64,000 bases of DNA from Actinopolyspora halophila DSM 43834 (GTDB lineage Bacteria > Actinomycetota > Actinomycetes > Mycobacteriales > Pseudonocardiaceae). Below the pieces are notes generated by a model. The model made no database searches. It was not told the origin of the DNA and saw nothing but the letters and a program-made list of their open reading frames with translations. The stretch spans positions 4,009,276 to 4,073,275 of the forward strand of contig NZ_AQUI01000002.1 of NCBI RefSeq assembly GCF_000371785.1, given 5' to 3'. Both the position numbers and the translations under genes were made by a program. This document shows, piece after piece, positions 26,467 to 34,791 of the stretch. The first letter of the stretch is position 1. Each line of letters begins with the position of its first letter.

Positions 26467-27507
26467 TCACGAGCTGACGAGCTCCCTGGACAGCGCGGTG
26501 AGCCTGCTCAAGGCGCGCAGGTACTTCTTCCGATAGCCGCCCTCGAGCATCTCCTCCGTGAACAGGGCGGACAGCGAACTCCCCGAGTTCCGCACGGGCA
26601 CGGCGCGGTCGTAGAGCCGATCGGCCAGCGCGACCAGCCGGAGGGCCACCCCCTGGTTGGGAGCGGCGTGTACCCCGCTCAGATGCACCGCGGTGACCTC
26701 GTCGACCATCCGCCCGTACTTCGACGGGTGCACCCGCTGCAGGTGCGCGCACAGCTCCTCGAAGTCGTCGAAGGTGCTCGCGGGGGTGGCTGCGGCCAGC
26801 TCGCGAAGCTCCGCGTCGTCCACCGGCTCCGGCGGATCGGCCACGTCCCGGTGGCGGTAGTCGGGTCCGTCGATGCGCACCACCCTGAACCGCTCGGCCA
26901 TGGCGTGGATCTCGCGCAGGAAGTCCACCGCCGCGAACCTGCCCTCCCCGAGCTTGTCCGGCAGCGTGTTCGAGGTGGCGGCCACCCGCACCCCGGCCTC
27001 GGTCAGCTTGGACAACAGCTGGGTCACCAGCATCGTGTCCCCCGGGTCGTCGAGCTCGAACTCGTCGATCGCCAGGAAACGATGACCGGACAGCCTGCGC
27101 ACGGCCTCGTTGAACCCGAGAATCCCCACGAGGTTGGTGAGCTCGACGAAGGTGGCGTAGGCCTTCGGACCTTCCACGGCGTGCCAGATCGAGGCCAGCA
27201 GGTGCGTCTTGCCCACACCGAACCCGCCGTCCAGGTACAACCCGGGCCGCCGCCCGCCGTTCACCGCGGACTTGGAACCACGACCGAACAGCGTCCGGAA
27301 CCACGAACCGCCCTTGGAGGAGGAGTCGCCGACCTCCGAGGCGAACTCGCGACAGGTCTCGACCGCCTCGGCCTGGCTCGGTTCCTCCGGGTTCGGAACG
27401 TAGTTCTCGAACCGGGCCTCGTCGAAACGCGGCGGCGGTGTCAGCGCGGCCACCAACTCCTCGGAACCCAGTTCGGGATGGTGTTCCACCAGGCGCGAGG
27501 TGCTCAT
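26467..27507 (-). CDS. zapE: ZapE/AFG1-like ATPase
   Basis: A 346-residue P-loop ATPase of the AFG1/ZapE family (mycobacterial Rv2670c-like). Walker A is GLYLDGGFGVGKTHLLAS, Walker B FLAIDEFELDDPGD and sensor 1 RVAATSNTLPDKL; the C-terminal helical part ends in LFTEEMLEGGYRKKYLRALSRL. In E. coli ZapE binds FtsZ during late division; in actinobacteria the role is not settled. I place the start at the ATG at 27507, which lies 7 bases after a TACAGT box and has no Shine-Dalgarno, so the mRNA is probably leaderless. It is divergent from the reductase gene, as in mycobacteria. Confidence 0.92.
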   Translation of the reverse strand: MSTSRLVEHHPELGSEELVAALTPPPRFDEARFENYVPNPEEPSQAEAVETCREFASEVGDSSSKGGSWFRTLFGRGSKSAVNGGRRPGLYLDGGFGVGKTHLLASIWHAVEGPKAYATFVELTNLVGILGFNEAVRRLSGHRFLAIDEFELDDPGDTMLVTQLLSKLTEAGVRVAATSNTLPDKLGEGRFAAVDFLREIHAMAERFRVVRIDGPDYRHRDVADPPEPVDDAELRELAAATPASTFDDFEELCAHLQRVHPSKYGRMVDEVTAVHLSGVHAAPNQGVALRLVALADRLYDRAVPVRNSGSSLSALFTEEMLEGGYRKKYLRALSRLTALSRELVSS

Positions 27508-27514
27508 GGGGGGA

Positions 27515-27520
27515 ACTGTA
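27515..27520 (-). promoter_or_regulatory. -10 box for leaderless zapE transcript
   Basis: TACAGT on the minus strand ends 7 bases before the ATG. A TTCGAG hexamer 17 bases further upstream (27543-27538) resembles a -35 box. The only sequence between box and start is TCCCCCC, which cannot act as a ribosome binding site. Confidence 0.55.
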
Positions 27521-27563
27521 ACCGTCCGCCCGTTCCACTCGAACGGCGTGCTGAGATGGTGCA

Positions 27564-28334
27564 ATGCACCAGCTGTGGCCAACTTCCGCAACGAAACAGG
27601 TGGACAGCTCCCTCTCCGGCATCGATGCCCTGGAGGAGTTCTACTCCTACCCCGCCGCGCTGAGCCGCCCGTGGGTGAGAGTGAACTTCGTCTCCGGTCT
27701 CGACGGGGCGGTCGCGGTGCACGGCAGTTCGCGGGGCCTGTCCAGTCCGACGGACCAACGAGTGCTCGGCCTGATAAGAGATCTCTCCGATGTCGTGCTC
27801 GTCGGCGCGGGAACGGCGTTGGCCGAGGGATACCGCGGGGTGCGCCGCACCGAGGTCCGCAGCAGGCGGCGCAGTGAGCACGGACTGAGCGAGCTACCTC
27901 CGATCGCGGTGGTGAGCTCCAACGGCTCGGTCCCAGTCGACTCCCCGCTCATAACCGACGCGATCGCGACCCCGATCGTGCTGACCAGTTCGGCCGCACC
28001 GCGGCAGTGGCGCTCCGAGCTCTCGGACGCGGGGGCCGATGTGATCGTCGCGGGAGCCGAGGAGGTCGATCCGACGACCGCGCTGCGGGAGCTGGGGGAA
28101 CGCGGGTTGTACCGGATCGGCTGCGAAGGAGGCCCCCGGCTGTTCGACTCGCTCATAGCCGCCGACGTGGTCGACGAACTCTGCCTGACGATCTCTCCAC
28201 TGCTGACCGGGGGGCGGGCGGGCAGGATCGCCACGGGCGCCGGTGCGGGAACGCCACGCGGGATGCGGCTGCTCTCGGCGCTGCACGTCGATGATTCCGT
28301 GCTGCTGCTCCGCTACGGAAGAGCTCCGGAGTGA
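27564..28334 (+). CDS. RibD C-terminal-type pyrimidine/dihydrofolate reductase (Rv2671-like)
   Basis: A 256-residue protein of the RibD_C/DHFR fold. WVRVNFVSGLDGAVAVHGSSRGLSSPTDQRVLGLIRDLSDVVLVGAGTALAEGY is the diagnostic N-terminal half, read in pieces: the substrate loop SGLDGA and the NADPH-site VGAGT. RIGCEGGPRLFDSLIAADVVDELCLTISPLL closes the fold. In M. tuberculosis the homologue Rv2671 can reduce dihydrofolate as well as the riboflavin intermediate. It lacks the deaminase half of RibD. It is divergent from zapE with the start codons 56 bp apart. Confidence 0.9.
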   Translation: MHQLWPTSATKQVDSSLSGIDALEEFYSYPAALSRPWVRVNFVSGLDGAVAVHGSSRGLSSPTDQRVLGLIRDLSDVVLVGAGTALAEGYRGVRRTEVRSRRRSEHGLSELPPIAVVSSNGSVPVDSPLITDAIATPIVLTSSAAPRQWRSELSDAGADVIVAGAEEVDPTTALRELGERGLYRIGCEGGPRLFDSLIAADVVDELCLTISPLLTGGRAGRIATGAGAGTPRGMRLLSALHVDDSVLLLRYGRAPE

Positions 28335-28521
28335 CCCGCTGCCGAGGGACGAGGAACTGACGAGCTTTTCCACTCCCACTTCCCCCGATCGAGTGGCATC
28401 ATGCATCGCGCCGGAACACTCGGGGCGGAACTAACATTTTATCGGGAGCACGGCCTCTTCACCCCGGATCCTCCCGGGCGGTGAACGGCCACGACGAGAT
28501 CCTTCCCGAAGGGAGCCGAGC

Positions 28522-29064
28522 ATGAGCCAGTCCGGTGGCACGCAGTCGTCCTCGACATCGTCCTCGACGCGTTCCGGTTCGGAGCAGTCGAGCGGCAACG
28601 ACGTAACCGGCATCCCGGAATCCCGCTCCGGTGGCCCCCCGGCCCGACTGGCCGACGACACCGGCGAGGGCAAGACCAGCATCGCCTCGTCCGTCGTACA
28701 GAAAATCGCGGGCATAGCGGCCCGGGAGATATCGGGGGTTCACTCGATGGGCGGAGGGGTCTCCCGCGCTTTCGGCGCCCTGCGGGAACGGATCCCCGGC
28801 GGGAACGGGAGTTCCAACATCTCCGGTGTGCAGGTGGAGGTCGGCGAACGGCAGACCGCGATCGATCTGGACATCGTCGTGGAGTACGGGGCGGCCATCG
28901 TGGATCTCGCCCGTTCCGTGCGCCGCAATGTGATCAACAGCGTGGAGCGGATGTGCGGGCTCGAGGTCACCGAGGTCAACATCTCGGTCAACGATGTCCA
29001 CCTGCCCTCCGACGACGAGGAGGACAGCAGCGGAACCACCGGGAGCGGATCACGCGTGCAATGA
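28522..29064 (+). CDS. Asp23/Gls24 family envelope stress protein (first copy)
   Basis: A 180-residue protein with a Ser/Gly-rich N-terminal 45 residues and a core Asp23 domain: SSVVQKIAGIAAREISGVHSMGG, VEVGERQTAIDLDIVVEYGAAIVDLARSVRRNVINSVERMCGLEVTEVNISVNDVHL. Asp23 proteins are soluble but are held at the membrane by AmaP-type anchors and are involved in cell-envelope homeostasis. ATG at 28522 has AAGGGAG upstream. It is the first gene of a run of seven same-strand genes reaching to 31608. Confidence 0.92.
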   Translation: MSQSGGTQSSSTSSSTRSGSEQSSGNDVTGIPESRSGGPPARLADDTGEGKTSIASSVVQKIAGIAAREISGVHSMGGGVSRAFGALRERIPGGNGSSNISGVQVEVGERQTAIDLDIVVEYGAAIVDLARSVRRNVINSVERMCGLEVTEVNISVNDVHLPSDDEEDSSGTTGSGSRVQ

Positions 29065-29149
29065 TCGCGACCGTCCCGATCCGCTCGGACTCCGCCCGGA
29101 CCGGAGCCCCCGGTGGGGCCCGTGCTGCCGACACTCGAAAGAGAGACCC

Positions 29150-29512
29150 TTGAACAGCGGAAACGTCGACGATCTCCGGGGGGCGCACGCCGAACGGGTA
29201 GCCGAGGCCGTGCTCGGGCATCCCTGTGTCGTGCGGCTCGACGGTGGGGAGCACGGCACCGTCGCCACGTATCTGCCCGGACGACGGGTGACCGGAGTGC
29301 GGGTCGATCCGGACGGTGCCGGGGCGGCGGAGGTCTGCGTGGTGCTGCGGTTGCTGCGCCCGGTTCCCGAACTCGTGGACGAGATCCGGACCAGGCTGCG
29401 TGAGGTCGTCGGGGACTCGGCCGTCGACGTCACGGTGACCGACGTGCTCTCCCCGGACGAGCCGGAGACCCCCCCTCCTACGGCAGGTGATCGCGGTGAG
29501 CGACCCGAGTGA
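29150..29512 (+). CDS. Short Asp23-like protein
   Basis: A 120-residue protein begun at a TTG (29150) after AAAGAGAG; upstream sequence in the same frame has no homology. It resembles a reduced Asp23 domain: ERVAEAVLGHPCVVRLDGGEHGTVATYLPGRRVTGVRV, then VVLRLLRPVPELVDEIRTRLREVVG and the closing strand VDVTVTDVL. Such small second members are common in actinobacterial Asp23 operons. The next gene starts inside its 3' end. Confidence 0.75.
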   Translation: MNSGNVDDLRGAHAERVAEAVLGHPCVVRLDGGEHGTVATYLPGRRVTGVRVDPDGAGAAEVCVVLRLLRPVPELVDEIRTRLREVVGDSAVDVTVTDVLSPDEPETPPPTAGDRGERPE

Positions 29513-29792
29513 ACGTCTCCGGGACGGAACCGATGCGCGGGCCAGGTTGCGCGAGTTCGTACGCACCCATCATCCGGACGTCGGTGGGGACCCCGAGCTC
29601 TTCGCGGCGCGCGTGGCCGAGCTCCAGGCGGCACGGGACGGGACGTACGGGTGTTCCCAGCCCGCGGCCCCCCGGCCTGCGGAACGTGGCGAGGCCCCGA
29701 TCGTGGTCGTGCGGCGGCGTGGTCCGCGCGGTCTGTTGGCCCGGCTGCGGGAGTGGCGGGCTCGCCGCAAACGTGGTCCGCGGGTCGTATGA
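29496..29792 (+). CDS. Small basic protein with a J-domain-like HPD motif
   Basis: A 98-residue protein starting at GTG 29496 (GGCAGG eight bases upstream); it overlaps the previous gene by 17 bp. The N-terminal helix-loop-helix ARLREFVRTHHPDVGGDPELFAARVAELQAARDG, seen in pieces as REFVRTHHPD and GGDPELF, has the HPD tripeptide and flanking helices of DnaJ J-domains, but helix I is missing or very short. The C-terminal third is Arg-rich. I know no proven function; a role as a minimal Hsp70 cofactor or just a structural relative are both possible. Confidence 0.75.
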   Translation: MSDPSERLRDGTDARARLREFVRTHHPDVGGDPELFAARVAELQAARDGTYGCSQPAAPRPAERGEAPIVVVRRRGPRGLLARLREWRARRKRGPRVV

Positions 29793-29843
29793 GAGCGAAG
29801 AAGCACCACGCATCCCGCACGACGGAGTAGGAAGGTTTTCGCC

Positions 29844-30023
29844 TTGAACGCAACCCAGACCGGTTTGCTGGCCGGACTGATCCTCGGAGTAGCGGTGGCC
29901 GTGGGAGGCTTCACCGCCTTCCTGATCACGGTAGCCGTGGGTGTGATCGGTTTCGGCGTCGGCCGCTTCGTGGACGGCGGCATGGAGATCGGCGACCTGT
30001 TCGGACGGGGCAGGGACCGTTGA
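29844..30023 (+). CDS. Small membrane protein of the Asp23 operon (DUF2273-like)
   Basis: A 59-residue protein beginning with TTG at 29844 after GGAAGG. It has two hydrophobic helices separated by a short turn (LLAGLILGVAVAVGGFTAFL and ITVAVGVIGFGVGRFVDGG) and an acidic/basic tail GDLFGRGRDR. Small two-helix proteins in this operon position (DUF2273/CsbA-like) are thought to help anchor Asp23. Its stop overlaps the next start as TTGA. Confidence 0.75.
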   Translation: MNATQTGLLAGLILGVAVAVGGFTAFLITVAVGVIGFGVGRFVDGGMEIGDLFGRGRDR

Positions 30024-30415
30024 CCGGCACACTCGATTCCACGAAACCCTCCGTCGAGGACGAGCGCGCCGAACCCGCCCAGCGGGGGCGGCTGCGGATC
30101 GACCGGTCCGTACTGCGCAAGATCGCCGAACACGCCGCGGACCTCGAGGCGGACTGCGTACGGGTCAAACGCCGCGTCGCGGGGATCGGGATGGGTGAGC
30201 ACGGTGCCGCGGCACACGTGACCGGCCCCGACCAGCAGCTGCACGTGCACCTCGACCTCGCGTTGCGCTACCCGGCCCCCGTGACGAGCACCGTCCGGTC
30301 CATCCGTGAACGCGTGAGGGGCGAGCTGGACCGCGTGGCGGGGTGCCGGGTCGCCTCGGTCGACGTGCGGGTAACCGCGCTGGTCCCGCATGCGTCCGCC
30401 CCGCGAGTGGAGTGA
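30020..30415 (+). CDS. Asp23/Gls24 family protein (second copy)
   Basis: A 131-residue protein that starts at a TTG overlapping the previous stop by 4 bases. The domain is RIDRSVLRKIAEHAADLEADCVRVKRRVAG, QLHVHLDLALRYPAPVTSTVRSIRERVRGELDRVAGCRVASVDVRVTAL, in order, which matches Asp23 with a C-terminal amphipathic helix and beta strand. The two full Asp23 proteins probably form mixed assemblies at the membrane. Confidence 0.88.
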   Translation: MTGTLDSTKPSVEDERAEPAQRGRLRIDRSVLRKIAEHAADLEADCVRVKRRVAGIGMGEHGAAAHVTGPDQQLHVHLDLALRYPAPVTSTVRSIRERVRGELDRVAGCRVASVDVRVTALVPHASAPRVE

Positions 30416-30418
30416 CCG

Positions 30419-30952
30419 ATGCGCCCATTCGTCCGATTCCTGACAGTGCTGCTCGGCCTGCTCCTGCTCGCTGCGGGAGTGCTGCTGCTGGTCGAACTCG
30501 TGTGGAAGGTGACCCCTCCGCTCGAGGGGACGTTCCTGCTGGAGTGGACTGCCCTCGAAACCGAGCTGCGAACGCTTTCCTGGAACACCCCCGTGGTGCG
30601 GACGGGCGCGGCCGTCGCGGTGGTCCTCGGCGTGCTGCTGCTGTTGTTCGGCCTGCGGGCCGGACGCGGTGACATCCGACTGCACGATCCCGCCGAGGGC
30701 GTCGCCGTGGTCACCGAACCGCGTTCGCTCGCCAGGCTGGTGGGACGCAAGATGCGTGAGCAGGAGGGCGTGGCCAAGGCCACGGTCGTGGCACGGCGCA
30801 AAGCGGTGCGCGTGACAGCGGTCAGCGAGCTCACCGAAGTCGGCGACCTCGAGCGGAAGCTGACGGACACGGCACGTGCCACGATCGACGACCTGCCACT
30901 GGTCACCACTCCGCGGGTTTCCGTGACGGTTCGCCCCGCCAAACGGAGATGA
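30419..30952 (+). CDS. AmaP-like membrane protein (DUF6286 type)
   Basis: A 177-residue protein with two membrane helices (about residues 7-28 and 62-80) and a C-terminal cytoplasmic domain with alternating strands: EPRSLARLVGRKMREQEGVAKATVVARRKAVRVTAV, PRVSVTV. This is the layout of the alkaline shock membrane anchor family in actinobacteria. It begins 3 bp after the previous stop. Its role is probably to tether Asp23 proteins to the membrane. Confidence 0.85.
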   Translation: MRPFVRFLTVLLGLLLLAAGVLLLVELVWKVTPPLEGTFLLEWTALETELRTLSWNTPVVRTGAAVAVVLGVLLLLFGLRAGRGDIRLHDPAEGVAVVTEPRSLARLVGRKMREQEGVAKATVVARRKAVRVTAVSELTEVGDLERKLTDTARATIDDLPLVTTPRVSVTVRPAKRR

Positions 30953-30981
30953 GAAGCCGAGGCCTCGTCCGGGAGAAACCG

Positions 30982-31608
30982 ATGACGACAGAACAGCCGA
31001 GCACGACAACGGGCGGAAAACGTCCCCCGGCCGGACTTTCCCGCTCGCTGGCCTTCGAACGAGCGGCCACCTCGGCCATGGGGGTGATCGCCCTGGCCAC
31101 GGGGGTGCTCGCGCTGTTGGTGGGCTCCGGAGTCCTCGGCACCTACCGCGCCCGTCGCCCACTGCTCGACCCGCTCGCGCAAAGTTGGGTGACCGGAAAC
31201 CCGGGGATCGCACTCACGGCGGCGGCGATCCTGGGGATCGTGCTGGTGGTGCTGGGGATCTGGTGGATCACGCACGCGCTGCGCCCCGAAACGCGGCCGA
31301 ACCTCCACCTGGGGGGCGGAGCCGCGGGCAGGACCTCGCTGTCCGGCTCCGCGCTGAGCGAGGCCGTCCGCGCGGACGCGCGCGAGGTGACCGGTGTCGT
31401 CGGGGCCAGGGTGCGCACCACGGGGACCCCGGAGCGCCCCGGCCTCCGCATGGTGCTGTCGCTGCGCGACGACACGGACATCGGCCGGGTGTGGGACGAG
31501 CTGGACCACAAGGTGCTGTCCAGGGCACGCAGCGTCCTGGAAACCGAAACGCTGCCCACCGTCATAAAGCTGGAACTGGACCGCTCCCGCGGGCAACGGG
31601 TTCGCTGA
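30982..31608 (+). CDS. AmaP-like alkaline shock membrane anchor protein
   Basis: A 208-residue protein of the same layout as the gene before it: two membrane helices (MGVIALATGVLALLVG and ALTAAAILGIVLVVLGIWW) and a cytoplasmic domain ending VIKLELDRSRGQRVR. The ATG at 30982 has GGGAG six bases upstream; an ATG at 30949 overlaps the previous stop but has no spacing for a binding site. It is the last gene of the Asp23 operon and faces the EamA gene. Confidence 0.83.
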   Translation: MTTEQPSTTTGGKRPPAGLSRSLAFERAATSAMGVIALATGVLALLVGSGVLGTYRARRPLLDPLAQSWVTGNPGIALTAAAILGIVLVVLGIWWITHALRPETRPNLHLGGGAAGRTSLSGSALSEAVRADAREVTGVVGARVRTTGTPERPGLRMVLSLRDDTDIGRVWDELDHKVLSRARSVLETETLPTVIKLELDRSRGQRVR

Positions 31609-31772
31609 CGACCGTCACCCGCGGACAGCCGAACGCTCGTCGTGCGAGCGGCACAGCCGTCGGTACCCCCGGTCCAACCGCCCCGCCCCCGCCGAACTCC
31701 GGCCCAAGAACTCCCGGCAGAGGAGCACTGTCCAACGCGACCACCTACGCGGACCGAGACGACAAAGTCCTA

Positions 31773-32675
31773 CTATCCGCGTTGACCGCTTCTCGTAGCC
31801 CCGATGGAAGCAAGCACCACACAGCACACGGCCAACCACTGCAGGGCTCCCAACCCCTCCCGCAGCACGACCAGGCCTGCCAGTGCGGCCACTGCCGGTT
31901 CCAGGCTCATCAGCACTCCGAACACCCTCGGAGGTATGCGCCGCAGGGCCTCCAGCTCCATCGAGTAGGGGAGGACCGAGGACATCAGGGCGACCACCAG
32001 CCCCACCGCCAGCACTTCGGGACGCAGCAGGGCGGTGTTCGACTCGACCACCCCGAACGGCAGGACCAGGACCGCTCCGACGGTCATCCCCACGGCGAGC
32101 CCTCCACCGCCGGTGGTCCGGTCGCCGAGCTTGGCTCCCATGATGATGTAGCCGGCCCAGAACACGGCCGCCAGCAGCGCGCAACCGACACCGACGGGGT
32201 CGAGTCCGCCTTCCACCCTGGACAGCAACAACACCCCGAGGGCGGCCAGCACGGCCCACACCACGTCGAGTTTGCGCCGCGAGCCGAACACGGCCACCGA
32301 GAGCGGCCCCAGGAATTCGATCGTGACGGCCACTCCCAGCGGGATGCGTTCGAAAGCCTGGTAGATGCTGGCGTTCATCCCGGCCAGCACCGCGCCGTAA
32401 CCCGCGACCACGAGGAAGGTTCTTCGGTCCATCCGCAGGGAAGGGCGCCACACCAGCAGCAGCACCAGGGCCGCGAAGGTGAGCCTGATCGCGCTGACCC
32501 CGAACGCCCCGGCCAGGGCGAAGAGCTGCTTGGCGAAGGCGGCACCGACCTGCAGGCTGATCATCCCGGTGACCACGAGCATCGGCGGCGGAACCGCCCC
32601 GAACGCCCGTCCCGACAGCCTGCCGAGCCGCCCGAGGGGATGCCGACCGACCGCTACCTCTTCCGTGTGCTCCAC
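31773..32675 (-). CDS. EamA-family (RhtA-like) amino acid exporter
   Basis: A 300-residue membrane protein with ten hydrophobic helices in two EamA repeats. The closest pattern is the threonine/homoserine exporter RhtA: IRLTFAALVLLLVWRP, GMNASIYQAFERIPLGVAVTIEFLGPLSVA in pieces, and in the second half VLPYSMELEALRRIPPRVFGVLMSLEPAVAALAG. It would export small amino acids or similar metabolites. ATG at 32675. It lies between the Asp23 operon (convergent) and the lipoprotein gene (divergent). Confidence 0.9.
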   Translation of the reverse strand: MEHTEEVAVGRHPLGRLGRLSGRAFGAVPPPMLVVTGMISLQVGAAFAKQLFALAGAFGVSAIRLTFAALVLLLVWRPSLRMDRRTFLVVAGYGAVLAGMNASIYQAFERIPLGVAVTIEFLGPLSVAVFGSRRKLDVVWAVLAALGVLLLSRVEGGLDPVGVGCALLAAVFWAGYIIMGAKLGDRTTGGGGLAVGMTVGAVLVLPFGVVESNTALLRPEVLAVGLVVALMSSVLPYSMELEALRRIPPRVFGVLMSLEPAVAALAGLVVLREGLGALQWLAVCCVVLASIGATRSGQRG

Positions 32676-32982
32676 GTTCGCGTCCCACTCCGTTCCGGCC
32701 GCTCACGGCCGATCGACGTTTCCACGGCTGCCGGAGGCCGCTCCTCCTCCGAGACGCACCGCTGGTGAGAATATGCGAACCGCGCCCTCCGGGGAGAGCC
32801 CGGAGGTGCCGTTGACGGCCGGCCGCGCCGCGGCTGGGGTGTTCCGCGGGAGCAGCGGGGCCGGATTGCCGGGGCTCGCCCGTGTGAACCCGTTAACTCG
32901 CGGCTCACGCCCGCCGTGCGATGCTCTCGGCGGTGAGGACCATCCGCCAGGGACCGCCGCACAGCGTTACGAAGGAGCATCC

Positions 32983-34530
32983 GTGCCGCGCATCATCGGA
33001 CGAGCCTGCGCCGTCTTGTTGCTACTGGTGGTCGCGGGGTGTTCGGCGGGTCCTTCGGACCGCCCCGCGGTGGCCTACCGCGGCAGTGAGCAGCAGGTTC
33101 CTCCCGACCGCGGAACCCCCCAGCAGCAACCGGTCCCCCCGCTCGGCCCGCGGAGTCAGGACGCGCTCGGTTGGCGCGATTGCACCGCGACGACGAAGAA
33201 CGAGCTCGGCGAAGCCGACGTCCCCGACGGAACGCGGTTCTCGTGCACGCACCTGAACACCAGCCTCAGCCCCACGGGAACGCGGCGCAGGGGGACGATG
33301 CAGCTCTCACTGCTCGGAGTCGGAACCGGCAAGATCCCGCTGGTCGTGGTCAACGACGTCCGCGGTGAGCAGGGGACGACCTTCGCCGCCCGGCTCGCCC
33401 TGCACCTTCCCGAGAGGATGCTGCGCGAGTACACCGTCATCGGAATGGACCGCAGGGGCACCGGTGAATCGGACGCAGCCAACTGCGTCCCCGCACAGAA
33501 CCGCGAAACCATAACGGGGTTCGATCCGCGGGCCACCGAGAAGTCCGAGCTGGACGAGCTGAACGACTCGATCCGCTCGGCCAGCAAGGAGTGCCTGCTC
33601 GAACTCGAACAGCGCGCCCAGGCCTACGACACCAGACGAGCCGCCGACGATCTGGAGGAACTGCGCATCGAGCTGGGGGTGCCGCGGCTGCACGCCATCG
33701 GCCGCGGCGAGGGCTCACGTGTGCTGACGACCTACGCGCAGCAGCACCCCGGCTCGGTGGGCAGAACGGTCCTCGACGGGGCGCCCGACCCGGTGCTCGA
33801 GTCGCTGGCCCGCACGAAGCAGCAGGCACGCAGCGCCGAACGCACCTTCGACGCCTTCGCCTCCGCGTGCGGTGATTCGGGGAACTGCCCGTTGGGCGAT
33901 GATCCACGCGCGCTGCTGGACGGACTCGTCGAGCGGGCGCGGGCGGACGGTCTGCCCACCGCGGACGAACCGCTGCGGTCCGGCGAGCTGATTCGCGCGG
34001 TGCTGCACGGACTCACCGACAGGGGCTCCTGGCCGCACCTCGAGACGGCACTGGCCGCGGCGGACGACGGGGACGCGAGCGAACTCGCGGTGTTCGTCCG
34101 CTCCCCGGATCCGGATGTGAACCGACTGGACGCGCGCATGATCACGCGCTGCAACGACACGATGTTGCGCCTGCCACCCGAGCGCGCGACCGACGTCGCC
34201 CGCGAGTGGGCCGACAGTCTTCCGCTGTTCGGCGGAATGTTCGCGCAACGGCTGGTTCAGTGCTCCCTGTGGCCGCGCCCCCAGGAAGCACTTCCGGCGC
34301 CCGAGAGCGGCGAGCTCCCGCCCGTCCCGGTGATCAGCACCAAGCACGATCCGCTCACCCCCGCCGAGGGAAGCAAGAACATGGCGGGCAGGTTGTCCAG
34401 CGGGATCGCGGTGAACTGGCTGGGAAGCGGTCACGGCGCGCTCGGGGAGTCGGACTGCGTCACCAGGCTCGTGGGGCGCTTCTTCACGGACGGCGAGGTG
34501 CCCCCCGAGGGCACGGCCTGCCCGGCCTGA
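32983..34530 (+). CDS. TAP-like alpha/beta-hydrolase lipoprotein lacking the usual serine (Rv2672-like)
   Basis: A 515-residue exported protein. GTG at 32983 has GAAGGAG seven bases upstream. The signal peptide ends in the lipobox VVAGC. The fold resembles tripeptidyl aminopeptidase-type hydrolases: IGMDRRGTGESD, the elbow region LHAIGRGEGSRVL, TKHDPLTPAEGSKNMA and LGSGHGAL with a likely His. At the nucleophile elbow, where GxSxG is expected, the sequence is GRGEG, with Gly in place of Ser. The same gene order (after zapE and the RibD-like gene, before msrB) is found in mycobacteria (Rv2672). Confidence 0.88.
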   Translation: MPRIIGRACAVLLLLVVAGCSAGPSDRPAVAYRGSEQQVPPDRGTPQQQPVPPLGPRSQDALGWRDCTATTKNELGEADVPDGTRFSCTHLNTSLSPTGTRRRGTMQLSLLGVGTGKIPLVVVNDVRGEQGTTFAARLALHLPERMLREYTVIGMDRRGTGESDAANCVPAQNRETITGFDPRATEKSELDELNDSIRSASKECLLELEQRAQAYDTRRAADDLEELRIELGVPRLHAIGRGEGSRVLTTYAQQHPGSVGRTVLDGAPDPVLESLARTKQQARSAERTFDAFASACGDSGNCPLGDDPRALLDGLVERARADGLPTADEPLRSGELIRAVLHGLTDRGSWPHLETALAAADDGDASELAVFVRSPDPDVNRLDARMITRCNDTMLRLPPERATDVAREWADSLPLFGGMFAQRLVQCSLWPRPQEALPAPESGELPPVPVISTKHDPLTPAEGSKNMAGRLSSGIAVNWLGSGHGALGESDCVTRLVGRFFTDGEVPPEGTACPA

Positions 34531-34565
34531 GCGAGGTTCTCCGTTCAGGTTGGCCGGTAGGACTT

Positions 34566-34703
34566 GCTGTCCCGGTTCGCGTAGGCGACCGCTTGACTGA
34601 ACCTCCCGCGGGCTCCCGGGAGCGGGTGCCCCGACATCGGGTAGTGACCCACACGACATCGGGGCCGCACTCGCGAGAGCACGAAGCAGGAGAGCCCGTG
34701 GCC
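34566..34703 (-). repeat. Structured interspersed repeat, copy 1
   Basis: On the minus strand this copy aligns with the copies at 36158-36390 and 60431-60653. Shared blocks are CTCTCGCG, GCCCCGATGTCGTG, CTACCCGATGTCGGGG and TACGCGAACC. The inner stem is GCCCCGA (34628-34634) with TCGGGGC (34659-34665), and the outer stem CGCGGGCTC (34607-34615) with GAGCCCGTG (34692-34700). It starts 36 bases after the lipoprotein gene. Confidence 0.6.
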
Positions 34704-34791
34704 GTTCGGCTCGACAGAGCAGGCCCCGGCACGGCGACGCGAGGAAACATCGAGCTCTGACGGCCGAACGGGCACACCGGACGGAGCGCTG

